Below, piece by piece: positions 1 to 8,852 of a DNA stretch of 59,407 nt (its first letter is position 1; each line of letters begins with the position of its first letter). The position numbers and the translations under genes are program-made. The stretch covers positions 1-59,407 of the forward strand of contig CANPBX010000012.1 of the NCBI GenBank assembly GCA_947572385.1. The letters run 5' to 3'. The notes beneath the pieces are model-generated. The model had not been told where the DNA came from, did no database searches, and saw only the letters and a list, made by a program, of their open reading frames with translations. The stretch is from an uncultured Clostridia bacterium (GTDB lineage Bacteria; Bacillota; Clostridia; Oscillospirales; Acutalibacteraceae).

Positions 1-65
1 CGTTGTATCGCTGTCTGGGCTGCTATTCGTGCTTAACTCATGTAGACACTATCTAACACAACAAG

Positions 66-103
66 AAAGATAGCAGTCACAATATTTTGCAACTACTATC
101 TTT
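66..103. repeat. Imperfect hairpin in AT-rich gene-free start of window
   Basis: Arms AAAGATAG-c-AGT (66-77) and ACT-a-CTATCTTT (92-103) can pair around a 14-base loop. No T-run follows on either strand, so a terminator role is doubtful. The rest of bases 1-178 is AT-rich, and I see no gene in it. Confidence 0.4.
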
Positions 104-178
104 AAATATATCATTCATTAAGATACTGCTTAGCGAAGTGAAGGGCTGAGCAAAGCTTGAAACCAGACTGAATTATAT

Positions 179-210
179 AAGGCCTGTTCAATTAAAACTG
201 AACAGGCCTT
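179..210. terminator. Intrinsic terminator after the GH4 gene
   Basis: A perfect 12-bp inverted repeat (AAGGCCTGTTCA / TGAACAGGCCTT) with an 8-base loop lies 12 bases past the GH4 stop codon. The flanks are AT-rich but the T-run is short, so it may act in both directions. Confidence 0.7.
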
Positions 211-221
211 TACTTGTATTC

Positions 222-1544
222 TTAGCAGTATTTAGGCAGCCAATCGCCGTGAGTAGCGATCAAATCGTCCACCATCTTGATGATTGTATCGATATCCAGC
301 TCGCTGCCGGTATGCGGGTCCAGCATTGCGGCCTGATAGATATGCTCTTTTTTCTTAGTGACTGCAGCTTCAATAGTCAACAGCTGCACGTTGATGTTCG
401 TCATGTTCATAGCCGCGCACTGCACAGGCAGACGGCCAACCCGGCAGGGGTTTACCCCTCTGCCATCCACGAGGCAGGGCACCTCAACGCAGGCATCATG
501 GGGGAGGTTTTCAATAAGCCCTCCGGTGTTCAGCACGTTGCCGCCTATCTTATAGGGATCGCCGGTCATGATGGACTCCATAATATAGGATGCGTACTCA
601 TGGCTGCGCTTATGGTCCAGCTGATGGCTCTCTCTGAGCTGGTCGCGCTCCTTAGCCCAGCCCTCTATCTGGTTGACGCAGCGGCGGGGGTACTCATCCA
701 GAGGAATATTGTAACGGTCGATAAGCTCGGGGTACTTGGACTTAATATAGAACATATTGTACTCGGAGTTATGCTCGCTGGACTCAGTGCAGTAGTATCC
801 GAACTTATCTATGTACTCGAAACGCACCATATCGTCATGCTTCTCGTTTGCATTCTTTTCTCTGGCACGGCGGCGTATCTCAGGGTACAAATCGTTACCG
901 TCCCTGTCTTGTATCTCGAGCAGCCAGCCCATGTGGTTGATGCCGGCGATAAGCTCCTTGCGCCCCTCCAGCTTGTCCTCCATGTCAAGCTTTTTCAGAA
1001 GCCCTTCAGAGCAGACCTGCACGCTGTGGCACAGTCCCACGGTTTTCACACCGGTATAGCGCTGCATATAGCCGGAGAGCATTGCCATGGGGTTGGTATA
1101 GTTGAGGAACCATGCGTCCGGACAGACCTCCTCCATGTCCTTGGCAAAGTCATCCATTACCGGGATGGTGCGCAGGGCACGCATAATGCCCCCGATCCCC
1201 AAGGTATCGCCGATCGTCTGACGAAGGCCATACTTCTTGGGTACCTCGAAGTCGATGATGGTGCAGGGGTCGTATAGGCCCACCTGGATGGCATTCACCA
1301 CGAAGGAAGCTCCCCTAAGGGCGTCCTTGCGTTTTTCAACGCCCAGGAAGGTGGTGATCTTGCTGTGGCCCCCTAAGGTCTCGTTCATGGCGCCCAATAT
1401 CTCAGCACTCTCCTGAAGACGCTGCCCATCAATGTCGTACAAGGCGAACTCGGCCTCCCTTAAAGTGGCGCTGCACATGCAGTCACCGATGACGTTCCGG
1501 GCGAAGACGGTGCTGCCTGCGCCCATAAATGTGATTTTTAGCAT
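222..1544 (-). CDS. melA: GH4 family alpha-galactosidase (MelA-like)
   Basis: A 440-residue cytoplasmic glycosidase of family GH4. These enzymes need NAD+ and a divalent metal and cleave by an oxidation-elimination route. The N-terminus has the dinucleotide-binding turn FMGAGSTVFA (residues 6-15). The asparagine-rich NYTNPMAM motif lies near 148. CHSVQ near 172 and NHMGW near 203 supply the cysteine and histidine metal ligands typical of the family. Length is normal. ATG is preceded by AAAGGA. The gene stands alone with its own promoter and terminator. Substrate is inferred from similarity to MelA; alpha-glucosidase or alpha-galacturonidase activity in GH4 cannot be excluded. Confidence 0.88.
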   Translation of the reverse strand: MLKITFMGAGSTVFARNVIGDCMCSATLREAEFALYDIDGQRLQESAEILGAMNETLGGHSKITTFLGVEKRKDALRGASFVVNAIQVGLYDPCTIIDFEVPKKYGLRQTIGDTLGIGGIMRALRTIPVMDDFAKDMEEVCPDAWFLNYTNPMAMLSGYMQRYTGVKTVGLCHSVQVCSEGLLKKLDMEDKLEGRKELIAGINHMGWLLEIQDRDGNDLYPEIRRRAREKNANEKHDDMVRFEYIDKFGYYCTESSEHNSEYNMFYIKSKYPELIDRYNIPLDEYPRRCVNQIEGWAKERDQLRESHQLDHKRSHEYASYIMESIMTGDPYKIGGNVLNTGGLIENLPHDACVEVPCLVDGRGVNPCRVGRLPVQCAAMNMTNINVQLLTIEAAVTKKKEHIYQAAMLDPHTGSELDIDTIIKMVDDLIATHGDWLPKYC

Positions 1545-1575
1545 AGCTCTTGTTTCCTTTCATTGGGTTTTCTCA

Positions 1576-1604
1576 AGGATAGCACAGCCGCCGGAAAATA
1601 GCAA
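1576..1604 (-). promoter_or_regulatory. Sigma-A promoter for the GH4 gene
   Basis: On the minus strand TTGCTA (1604-1599), a 17-bp spacer and TATCCT (1581-1576) precede the ATG at 1544. Confidence 0.6.
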
Positions 1605-1719
1605 GGGGTTATTTTTATGTTTTATGTGGTTATTGTATTAATTTCCTGTAGCACATCAACCAGTATTGGATCAACAGTTTTCCAAAATAGAACAAAGCCA
1701 TAGCTCATAGGCACGGTCC

Positions 1720-1754
1720 TTGAAAAATACCACCGCATATGATATCATTGGTGG
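1720..1754 (+). promoter_or_regulatory. Promoter with overlapping palindrome for the LytTR/kinase operon
   Basis: TTGAAA (1720-1725), a 17-bp spacer and TATCAT (1743-1748) form a sigma-A promoter. A palindrome, CCACC (1730-1734) to GGTGG (1750-1754) with a perfect ATGATATCAT core, covers the -10. This is a plausible operator. Bases 1545-1719 hold only the divergent GH4 promoter. Confidence 0.55.
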
Positions 1755-1779
1755 AGAAAATAATGAGAGGAAGTATCTC

Positions 1780-2496
1780 ATGCGCAGGATAGCAATATGC
1801 GACGATGAGCCTGCCCAGGCTGAATTGCTTCGGGGCTTTGTCCAGGACTGGGCACGGGACCGGCGTGAGCCCTCTGAGGTAAGGCTTTTTCCCAGTGGTG
1901 ACGCCTTCTGGTTTGTCTGGGAGAATGAGAAGGACTGGGATGTGCTTTTACTTGACATACAGATGACCGGCACAGACGGACTGAAGCTCTGCAGGATGCT
2001 CCGCGACTCAGGCTCCCGCCTGCCGGTGGTCTTTGTAACAGGGCTTGCGGGCCATATGGCCGAGGGGTTTGAGCTGGACGCCGTGCACTACCTGGTAAAG
2101 CCGGTGAGCCGGGACAAAATACTCCTCTGCCTTGATAGGGCAATACAGCGCGGGGCTAGGGAGCCCTTCATACTGCTTGAGTGCGCCGACGGCCAGACTG
2201 CCCGGGTCCTGCTGTCTGACATAGCATTATTGGAGTCCAGCGGACACCGCACAGTGGTGACTCTGGGAAGAGGGGAGACCCTGGAGTCAAGGGCCGGGTT
2301 CCGGGAGCTGTGCGGGCGGCTGCCAGAGGGGGACTTTATCCAGTGCCACCGCTGCTGTCTTGTGGGTCTGCGGTATGTGTATAGGGTACAGCGGGACAGC
2401 CTCATCTTAGACGGCGGCAAGTCGGTGCCCGTCAGCCGCGGGCGATTTCAGCAGGTGAACAGCGCCTTTGTCAGCTTTTACCGTCAGGAGGGATAG
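1780..2496 (+). CDS. LytTR-family response regulator
   Basis: A 238-residue transcription factor. The receiver domain (about 1-120) has the acidic CDDE pocket at 7-10, phospho-acceptor Asp59 in LLLDIQ, Thr in VFVTG and Lys in LVKPV. A LytTR DNA-binding domain occupies about 140-235. The ATG at 1780 is chosen over an upstream start because GAGAGG lies 9 bases before it and MRRIAICDDE begins the receiver fold. The kinase gene follows 6 bases later. Its likely target is the pair of direct repeats before the downstream exporter genes. Confidence 0.9.
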   Translation: MRRIAICDDEPAQAELLRGFVQDWARDRREPSEVRLFPSGDAFWFVWENEKDWDVLLLDIQMTGTDGLKLCRMLRDSGSRLPVVFVTGLAGHMAEGFELDAVHYLVKPVSRDKILLCLDRAIQRGAREPFILLECADGQTARVLLSDIALLESSGHRTVVTLGRGETLESRAGFRELCGRLPEGDFIQCHRCCLVGLRYVYRVQRDSLILDGGKSVPVSRGRFQQVNSAFVSFYRQEG

Positions 2497-2502
2497 GAGA
2501 AT

Positions 2503-3249
2503 ATGCCAGGCTGGTCAATAGCAACCATAACGATTATTACTGTGCTCATATTTGCCGGTGCGCTTATACTGTGCAGAAAGCTGACGCTGGGCAGAGCCAT
2601 GCAGAGCACGGAACTCTTTCAGTCGGACCTGCTAAAGCGGCAGGTGCAGGAGGTGGAGAACCTCTACCGGCAGATAAGGGGTATGCGCCATGACCTTAGA
2701 AATCATGCCCAGACCATGCAGGCATATCTTCAGCTTGGACAGACGGACATGCTGGAGGACTACCTCTCAGAGCTCTCAAGCTCCTTCGAGCAGGTGGACG
2801 ACGTGCTGCGAACAGGAAATGTGATGGCTGACGCCATACTCAACAGCAAGCTGTCCCTGGCCCGCTCCAATGGGATAACCGTAAGTGCAAAAGCTGATGT
2901 GCCCACAGCCTCTGGCATACCTGACGTGAGACTCTGCACTATTCTTGGAAACCTGCTGGACAATGCTATGGAGGCCTGCCTGAGGGGCGCGGACCTGGAG
3001 GGGCGCTTTATGAGGGTGTATATAGCTCCAATGAAAGGACAGCTCTATGTAAATGTTACCAATTCATCTCCGGGCAAGAGCCAGATGGAGAATGGCAGGT
3101 ACGTCTCCTCAAAATCCGGGCGGGACCGTTTCGCCCGCCACGGCTTTGGACTCTCCCAGATAGACCGGGCGGCAAAGCTCTGCGGGGGCTATGTAAACCG
3201 CCAGCAGGAGGATGGAGTCTTTTCCACGGAGATAATGCTGCCTCTGTAA
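2503..3249 (+). CDS. GHKL sensor histidine kinase, short one-TM form
   Basis: 248 residues. One transmembrane helix (about 5-25) and then a coiled region lead to the phospho-acceptor box MRHDLRNH (His63). The GHKL ATPase domain (about 115-245) has the N box LGNLLDNAMEA and the G box RHGFGLSQI. AgrC-type kinases usually have six helices, so this one is stripped down: it may read a membrane or partner signal, perhaps from the exporters downstream, rather than bind a peptide with a large sensor. It forms an operon with the LytTR regulator. Confidence 0.88.
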   Translation: MPGWSIATITIITVLIFAGALILCRKLTLGRAMQSTELFQSDLLKRQVQEVENLYRQIRGMRHDLRNHAQTMQAYLQLGQTDMLEDYLSELSSSFEQVDDVLRTGNVMADAILNSKLSLARSNGITVSAKADVPTASGIPDVRLCTILGNLLDNAMEACLRGADLEGRFMRVYIAPMKGQLYVNVTNSSPGKSQMENGRYVSSKSGRDRFARHGFGLSQIDRAAKLCGGYVNRQQEDGVFSTEIMLPL

Positions 3250-3264
3250 ATAGTCAGAAAAATT

Positions 3265-3332
3265 ACCGTTCATGCGCGGTGGGATACCGTTCGTGCACGG
3301 TTTTACTTTTTTCAGGGCAGATATGCTATAGT
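3265..3332 (+). promoter_or_regulatory. LytTR direct repeats and extended -10 promoter of the ABC operon
   Basis: ACCGTTCATG (3265-3274) and ACCGTTCGTG (3286-3295) are direct repeats with starts 21 bp apart, two helical turns. This is the arrangement bound by LytTR dimers. Downstream is an extended -10, TGC-TATAGT (3324-3332), with a poor -35, as expected for an activated promoter. ABC transporter translation starts at 3358. Confidence 0.78.
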
Positions 3333-3357
3333 TTTAGGCGAAAGGAGCGAGGTCTGA

Positions 3358-5211
3358 ATGAAGAAAAAAGATAAAAAGAAGCTCAAGTATTCAATGCTCA
3401 GCGATATGAGGTTCATGCTGAAAGCAGCCTGGAGGTCCGGACCGGTCTACTTTCCCATGGCGGCTATAATTATTGTTACCCTGACGCTTATCCCCGCAAT
3501 CGCTATGGTGCTGCCAAGCCGGGTCATAGCCCTTCTGGAGCAGGGCGCCAGTTTTGAGCGCATTGCCTTGGAGATAGGACTTATGTCATTAGGCCTACTG
3601 CTCTGCGCCGCAGCAGGCCAGGGGCTTTACAGCTATACGGATTTTCGGTATCTAACCAGTCCGCGCTTACGGCTTGGATGCGACGCGGTCCTAAAGATAG
3701 TCGCAACCGACTACCCTCACGGTGAGCAGCAGGACTTTCTCAATGCGTCGGAAAAACGACTGGAGGTCATGAACGACAATAACTCCGCATTAGAGGAGTC
3801 ATTCCGTATGATGCAAAGGCTTTCTACAGCATTCATCGGTCTTGTGATATATGCGGCGGTCTTGTGGAGCATGAGTCCCTGGGTGCTGCTGATGGTGGCG
3901 GCGCTCACAAGCGTGGGATTTATAGCAAGGCTTCGGGCCAACAGCTGGGCGTTCAAAAACAGGGACAACTGGACACCCTTTGACCGGAAGCTGCAATACA
4001 TCATGACCGAATCAGGTAACTATAAGTTTGCAAAGGATGTGCGGCTATTCGGCATGTCGGAGTGGCTCTGTGATCTGTACGACAGCTGCTCCAGGGCCAG
4101 GAAGGACTGGGGGAAAAGGCAGGGCTGGGTAGAGTTCTTTGCCGACGCCGTTGGCTGCCTTATCACCTTTCTAAGGGAGGGCGCGGCCTACGCATGGCTT
4201 ATATACGATGCCGTTACCGGAAGCGTTGACCCGGCGGCATTCGTGCTGTACTTTAGTGCAGTGGGCAACTTTTCAGAGCAGCTGATGAGCTGTCTAAAGG
4301 AGTTCTCGGATCTGCACAGGGCCCATCTAAAGATAGCCGTTTTCCGTGAGCTGCTGGACTGGCCCGATGAATTCAGGCATGAGGGCGGCAGGCCGGTACC
4401 CGCCGACGGCGGCTGGGAGCTTACCCTTGAACACGTGAGCTACTGCTACCCTGGAGCTGAAAAGGATACGATACACGATATGTGCCTGACACTGCGCTCA
4501 GGGGAGAAAGCGGCCTTGGTGGGCCTTAACGGAGCGGGTAAGTCCACGTTGGTGAAGCTTCTCTGCGGGCTGTATGACCCCACTGAAGGGAGAGTGCTGC
4601 TAAACGGCATACCTGTCACTGAATTTAACCGGGAGGAGTATTACGACCTGTTCTCGGCGGTGTTCCAGGAATCCGCGGTGCGGCCCTATTCTCTTGCAAA
4701 AAACGTGGCCATGACGGACGATATGGACCGGGCGAAGGTGGAAAAATGCCTTGAGCTTGCCGGGCTATCCGAGCGGGTCGGGGAGCTGCCAAAGGGGATG
4801 GACACAAGGCTTATGAAGTATATCTGGCATGACGGGGTGGATTTGTCCGGCGGCGAAGCACAGAAGCTGATGCTGGCCCGGGCGATTTATAAGGACGGAC
4901 CAATAGTTATACTGGACGAGCCCACAGCAGCTCTTGACCCCATTGCCGAGGCGGAGCTCTATGAGAAATACAGCAGCCTGACTGCCGGGAAGACCTCTCT
5001 CTATATATCCCACCGGCTTTCAAGCACGCGGTTCTGTGACAGGGTGCTGTTTCTGGAGCGGGGCGATATAATTGAGGAGGGTACCCATGAGGAGCTTTTG
5101 GACCTAAGAGGGAAATACTACGAGCTCTACGAGATGCAGAGCTCATACTATCGCCGCGGCGTAAACGAGGAAGGAGGGCTCACAGATGAAGCAGAGATGG
5201 AGCCGGTTTAA
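3358..5211 (+). CDS. ABC exporter, fused membrane and ATPase domains (first of pair)
   Basis: 617 residues. Membrane helices occupy about 30-320. The ATPase domain has Walker A GLNGAGKST (about 388), signature LSGGEAQK (about 495), Walker B IVILDEP (about 516) and switch His in YISHRLSS. Topology is that of type IV exporters, likely a heterodimer with the next gene, which overlaps it by 26 bases. AAAGGAG precedes the ATG. Substrate is unknown. Control by LytTR repeats suggests a peptide or envelope-active compound. Confidence 0.88.
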   Translation: MKKKDKKKLKYSMLSDMRFMLKAAWRSGPVYFPMAAIIIVTLTLIPAIAMVLPSRVIALLEQGASFERIALEIGLMSLGLLLCAAAGQGLYSYTDFRYLTSPRLRLGCDAVLKIVATDYPHGEQQDFLNASEKRLEVMNDNNSALEESFRMMQRLSTAFIGLVIYAAVLWSMSPWVLLMVAALTSVGFIARLRANSWAFKNRDNWTPFDRKLQYIMTESGNYKFAKDVRLFGMSEWLCDLYDSCSRARKDWGKRQGWVEFFADAVGCLITFLREGAAYAWLIYDAVTGSVDPAAFVLYFSAVGNFSEQLMSCLKEFSDLHRAHLKIAVFRELLDWPDEFRHEGGRPVPADGGWELTLEHVSYCYPGAEKDTIHDMCLTLRSGEKAALVGLNGAGKSTLVKLLCGLYDPTEGRVLLNGIPVTEFNREEYYDLFSAVFQESAVRPYSLAKNVAMTDDMDRAKVEKCLELAGLSERVGELPKGMDTRLMKYIWHDGVDLSGGEAQKLMLARAIYKDGPIVILDEPTAALDPIAEAELYEKYSSLTAGKTSLYISHRLSSTRFCDRVLFLERGDIIEEGTHEELLDLRGKYYELYEMQSSYYRRGVNEEGGLTDEAEMEPV

Positions 5212-7078
5212 GGAGGAGATGGCCCTTATAGTCCGGGGATATAAATATCTTGTAGAAATAGGCGGAGGGCAGACGCTTGCCTGCTATGTGTGCGAGGCAG
5301 CCATTTCAGCGGTGACCCCACTTATCATCCTGTATTTCTCCGGACAGCTGATAGACGAGCTGGCTGGGGCCCGGAACGTGGAGCGGCTGGTGTTATTGGC
5401 GGGGCTTGCCGTGGGCATAGGCCTTGTGCTGCTCCTGGCCCAAAGCTTCTGCGGCAGGCGCAAGGAGGCTCTTTACACCACCATGTGGCAGGATATGTAC
5501 ATGCTCTACTCCCGCAAGCTGCTTAAAATGGACTATCAAGACGTGGAGGATGTGCGGGTGCAGGAAAAGCTGGACAAGATCAAGCAGCTTCAAAACTGGG
5601 GGCGGGGGCTTGTTATCCTGCACTGGGCCGTGAGCGACCTTGTGGAGGGCATAGTGGGCGTACTGAGCTCATTGGTGCTGGCCCTTGGGCTATTCTTCGC
5701 CCCGACGCCGTATGTGCCGGGTATGGCGGGGATATTTGCCTCGGGCTGGGGCACGATTATAATAATAGCGGTCCTGCTTATATCTTTTATAGCTTTCAAG
5801 GCTGTCTCTGAGAAAAATACTAAGGCCTGGGACTCTATGGGCGACGAGATGACCCTTGTAAACCGGCTGTTTATGTATTTTAACTGGATTCTCCCCAACG
5901 ACCACAAGCAGGGCAAGGATATGCGGCTATATAATGAGATAGATATTATGCAGGAAGAGCTAGATCACTTTATTAATATCTCTAAGGATGTAAAGGAAAA
6001 GCCTTCTTATACCATAGGATGGGCAAGCGCTGTTACCGCAGTATTTCCCTATCTGCTCAGCGGAGCTGTGTATCTGGTTGTGACAGCCAAGGCCTGGTGC
6101 GGGGCGATAGGGATTGGGGGCATAGTGCAGTATGTGGGCGCCATGAGCCGCTTTGCCGGGAGCTTACAGAAATTTGTAAAAAAGCTTACTGAGGTCATTA
6201 GTAATAATGAGTTTCTCCGGGAGACATTTGAGTTTCTGGACAAGGAGAACACTAAGTACCAGGGGACTATTCCCACAGAGAAGCGCCTTGACAACGAGTT
6301 CCTTATCGAGTTTAAGGATGTATCGTTCAAGTACCCCGGCACGGATGCCTGGGCACTCAGGCACCTGAACTTAACGCTGCGTATAGGTGAGAGGCTGGCT
6401 GTGGTGGGTAGAAACGGCAGCGGAAAGACCACCATGATAAAGCTGCTGTGCAGGCTCTACGACCCTACAGAGGGGGCGATCACACTTAACGGTATAGATA
6501 TCAGGAAATATAACTATGACGAGTACATGGCCCTGTTCTCGGTGGTATTCCAGGACTATCACCTGTTCTCCTTCCAACTGGGCCAGAGCGTGGCGGCAAG
6601 TGTGAAGTATGACAAGGAGCGTGTGCTCTACGACCTGAGGGAGGCAGGGCTCGGGGAGCTTCTGGAGAAAATGCCCCGGGGCCTCGACACCTATCTCAAC
6701 AAGGATTTTGACGAGAACGGCATGGAGTTTTCCGGCGGCGAGGCCCAGAAGATTGCTATGGCCCGGGCGCTGTACAAGGATGCCCCCTTCCTGGTGCTGG
6801 ACGAGCCTACGGCGGCGCTGGACCCATTAGCCGAGTCTGAAGTGTACAGGCGCTTTGACGAGATAGCGGGAAAGAAAACTGCGGTTTGTATCTCCCACAG
6901 GCTGTCTTCATGTAGGTTTTGCGACAGGATAGCGGTATTCCGTAAGGGACGGATGGTGCAGCTGGGAACTCATGACAGACTGCTTGAGGATGAGCAGGGA
7001 GCCTACCGGCTGCTATGGGATGCCCAGGCCAGGTATTACGCTGAGGAAAATATAGATATGGGGGACATATTAAATTAG
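5186..7078 (+). CDS. ABC exporter, fused membrane and ATPase domains (second of pair)
   Basis: 630 residues. A membrane domain of about 330 residues is followed by an ATPase with Walker A GRNGSGKTT (about 408), signature FSGGEAQK (about 514), Walker B FLVLDEP (about 534) and ISHRLSS. Both partners keep the catalytic Glu after Walker B, so neither site looks degenerate. GGAGGG precedes the ATG inside the end of the first gene, which suggests translational coupling. It is the last gene of the operon before the shared terminator. Confidence 0.88.
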   Translation: MKQRWSRFKEEMALIVRGYKYLVEIGGGQTLACYVCEAAISAVTPLIILYFSGQLIDELAGARNVERLVLLAGLAVGIGLVLLLAQSFCGRRKEALYTTMWQDMYMLYSRKLLKMDYQDVEDVRVQEKLDKIKQLQNWGRGLVILHWAVSDLVEGIVGVLSSLVLALGLFFAPTPYVPGMAGIFASGWGTIIIIAVLLISFIAFKAVSEKNTKAWDSMGDEMTLVNRLFMYFNWILPNDHKQGKDMRLYNEIDIMQEELDHFINISKDVKEKPSYTIGWASAVTAVFPYLLSGAVYLVVTAKAWCGAIGIGGIVQYVGAMSRFAGSLQKFVKKLTEVISNNEFLRETFEFLDKENTKYQGTIPTEKRLDNEFLIEFKDVSFKYPGTDAWALRHLNLTLRIGERLAVVGRNGSGKTTMIKLLCRLYDPTEGAITLNGIDIRKYNYDEYMALFSVVFQDYHLFSFQLGQSVAASVKYDKERVLYDLREAGLGELLEKMPRGLDTYLNKDFDENGMEFSGGEAQKIAMARALYKDAPFLVLDEPTAALDPLAESEVYRRFDEIAGKKTAVCISHRLSSCRFCDRIAVFRKGRMVQLGTHDRLLEDEQGAYRLLWDAQARYYAEENIDMGDILN

Positions 7079-7094
7079 GATATATATCGGCACA

Positions 7095-7130
7095 GAGAAA
7101 AGCCCCCTGCACCTGCAGGGGGCTTTTCTC
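7095..7130. terminator. Bidirectional terminator between ABC and fatty-acid operons
   Basis: A perfect 17-bp inverted repeat (arms 7095-7111 and 7114-7130, core GCCCCCTGCA/TGCAGGGGGC) with A- and T-flanks lies between converging operons. Confidence 0.92.
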
Positions 7131-7173
7131 ATATCTATACCAAAAAGAGTTTTTGGCATATTTAGCTAACCTG

Positions 7174-7947
7174 TCAGAACTGCCTGAAGCGCCTGTAGCG
7201 CGCTCTTAAAAGCTCATCGGAGGGGAGCTTCATGAGCTTTGGCAGCTCCTCTGCCAGCAGGGACTTTATCTGTTCATAGGTGGCGCTGATGTCCTCTTCT
7301 GGTATCACCTGTTCCACCACTCCAAGCTCCTGCATATCCTGGGCGGTCAGCCGCAGGCAGTCTGCAGCGTCTCGGACACGCTTTGCGTCTTTCCAGAGGA
7401 TACTGGCACAGCCTTCTGGTGAAATCACGGAATACATGGCGTTCTCAAGTATCCAGACCTGGTCTGCCAGAGCCAGGGCCAATGCCCCACCGCTGCCGCC
7501 TTCGCCAATCAGAATGGATATGACAGGAGTACGCAGCGCGGAGAGCTCTGTCAGATTTTCAGCAATAGCTTGTCCCTGACCGCGCTCCTCTGCGCCCAGG
7601 CCGCAGTAGGCCCCGGAGGTATCCACAAGGCATATGACCGGCCTGTGAAATTTTTCAGCCTGCTTCATCAGCCTGAGCGTCTTGCGGTAGCCCTCTGGGT
7701 TTGTCATGCCGAAATTCCTGCGAATGCGCTCTTTGGTGTCAGAGCCCTTCTCAATGGCGACGACTGTAACAGGCATGCCGCCCAGTGTGGCAAGCCCGCC
7801 GATAACAGCGGGGTCATCCGCGAAGCGCCGGTCTCCGTGCAGCTCTATAAAATCTTCAAAAATATTCTCTATAAAGGAGATGCCAGTGGGGCGGCCCTTT
7901 GACCGGGCAAGCATTACCTTATCATAAGCATTTCCCGTGCCGCTCAT
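7174..7947 (-). CDS. accA: Acetyl-CoA carboxylase carboxyltransferase alpha subunit
   Basis: 257 residues. With AccD it moves the carboxyl group from biotin-AccB to acetyl-CoA to give malonyl-CoA. Family motifs include [14 protein letters not shown] near the start, [17 protein letters not shown] (about 108-124) and the oxyanion-hole segment [11 protein letters not shown] (about 146). It is shorter than E. coli AccA (319), lacking the N-terminal helical extension, as is common in Firmicutes. The start overlaps accD by 4 bases. Last gene of the operon. Confidence 0.95.
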   Translation of the reverse strand: MSGTGNAYDKVMLARSKGRPTGISFIENIFEDFIELHGDRRFADDPAVIGGLATLGGMPVTVVAIEKGSDTKERIRRNFGMTNPEGYRKTLRLMKQAEKFHRPVICLVDTSGAYCGLGAEERGQGQAIAENLTELSALRTPVISILIGEGGSGGALALALADQVWILENAMYSVISPEGCASILWKDAKRVRDAADCLRLTAQDMQELGVVEQVIPEEDISATYEQIKSLLAEELPKLMKLPSDELLRARYRRFRQF

Positions 7948-8825
7948 TCCAGCCCACCTGCCCTTTCATACTGTGATATCATGCTGCCAGGCTGGTGCAG
8001 CCTTAGCAGCCCGGCTATTGTCTCCTTCTGCTCAAGCCTTGGAGCTATCAGGTCCACAAACCCATGGTCCAGGAGAAACTCCGCAGTCTGGAAGCCCTGT
8101 GGAAGCTTCTTTCTGATGGTCTGCTCTATGACTCTGGGACCGGCAAAGCCGATAGTCGCTCCGGGCTCTGCCATTATGACGTCGCCGTCCATTGCAAAGC
8201 TGGCCGTGACCCCGCCTAAGGTTGGGTCGGTGAGCACAGTCAGATAGAAAAGTCCGCTGTCGCTGTGCCTGCGCACTGCCGCGCTGGTTTTCGCCATCTG
8301 CATAAGGGAGAGTATCCCCTCCTGCATCCTGGCACCGCCGGAGACAGTGAAGCCTACTACCGGCAGGCCGGCCTCCAGAGCTGACTCGAACAGGCGGGTT
8401 ATCTTTTCGCCTACGATCGTGCCCATGCTGCCCATCATGAAATTCGGGTCCATAACAAATAGGGCACAGTGGTAGCCGCCGATAGCGGCTGTGCCACAGA
8501 CAACAGCATCCTTTTCCCGGGAGGACAGTCGGGCGTTTCTAAGCTTCTGGTCGTAGCCAGGAAAATCCAGCAGGTCCCGGCTCATAAGCTCTCCGTCCAG
8601 CTCCCTAAAGCTGCCCTCATCAGTGATATAGGCGATACGTTCCCGGGGGGTTATCCTGAAATGGTAGCCGCAGGCGGTGCAGACGTTCATATTCTCCTGC
8701 AGGTCGCTCAAAGGCAACTGTACTCCGCAGCGGGGGCAGCTGCTGCGGATGCCCGCGTCCTCGGCTTCCTTGCCGCCCTTCTCCAGCTCGTTCTGGGGCG
8801 AGCGGAACAGTCCCATCAAATTCAT
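7944..8825 (-). CDS. accD: Acetyl-CoA carboxylase carboxyltransferase beta subunit
   Basis: 293 residues. A four-cysteine zinc ribbon (CPRC and CTAC, about 30-52) comes before the crotonase-fold carboxyltransferase domain with [12 protein letters not shown] and GGVTASFAM. It pairs with AccA. The start MNLMGLF gives the normal length, and the stop overlaps the accA start by 4 bases, typical of coupled subunits made in equal amounts. Confidence 0.95.
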   Translation of the reverse strand: MNLMGLFRSPQNELEKGGKEAEDAGIRSSCPRCGVQLPLSDLQENMNVCTACGYHFRITPRERIAYITDEGSFRELDGELMSRDLLDFPGYDQKLRNARLSSREKDAVVCGTAAIGGYHCALFVMDPNFMMGSMGTIVGEKITRLFESALEAGLPVVGFTVSGGARMQEGILSLMQMAKTSAAVRRHSDSGLFYLTVLTDPTLGGVTASFAMDGDVIMAEPGATIGFAGPRVIEQTIRKKLPQGFQTAEFLLDHGFVDLIAPRLEQKETIAGLLRLHQPGSMISQYERAGGLE

Positions 8826-8852
8826 AAGCCGTGACCTCTCCTTAACCTAAGG

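Noticed and set aside
249-1277. Long plus-strand ORF opposite the GH4 gene
   Set aside because: No family features; it is the mirror of a well-supported gene on the other strand. The same holds for long opposite-strand frames over accC, fabD, glpA, GH127 and GH35.
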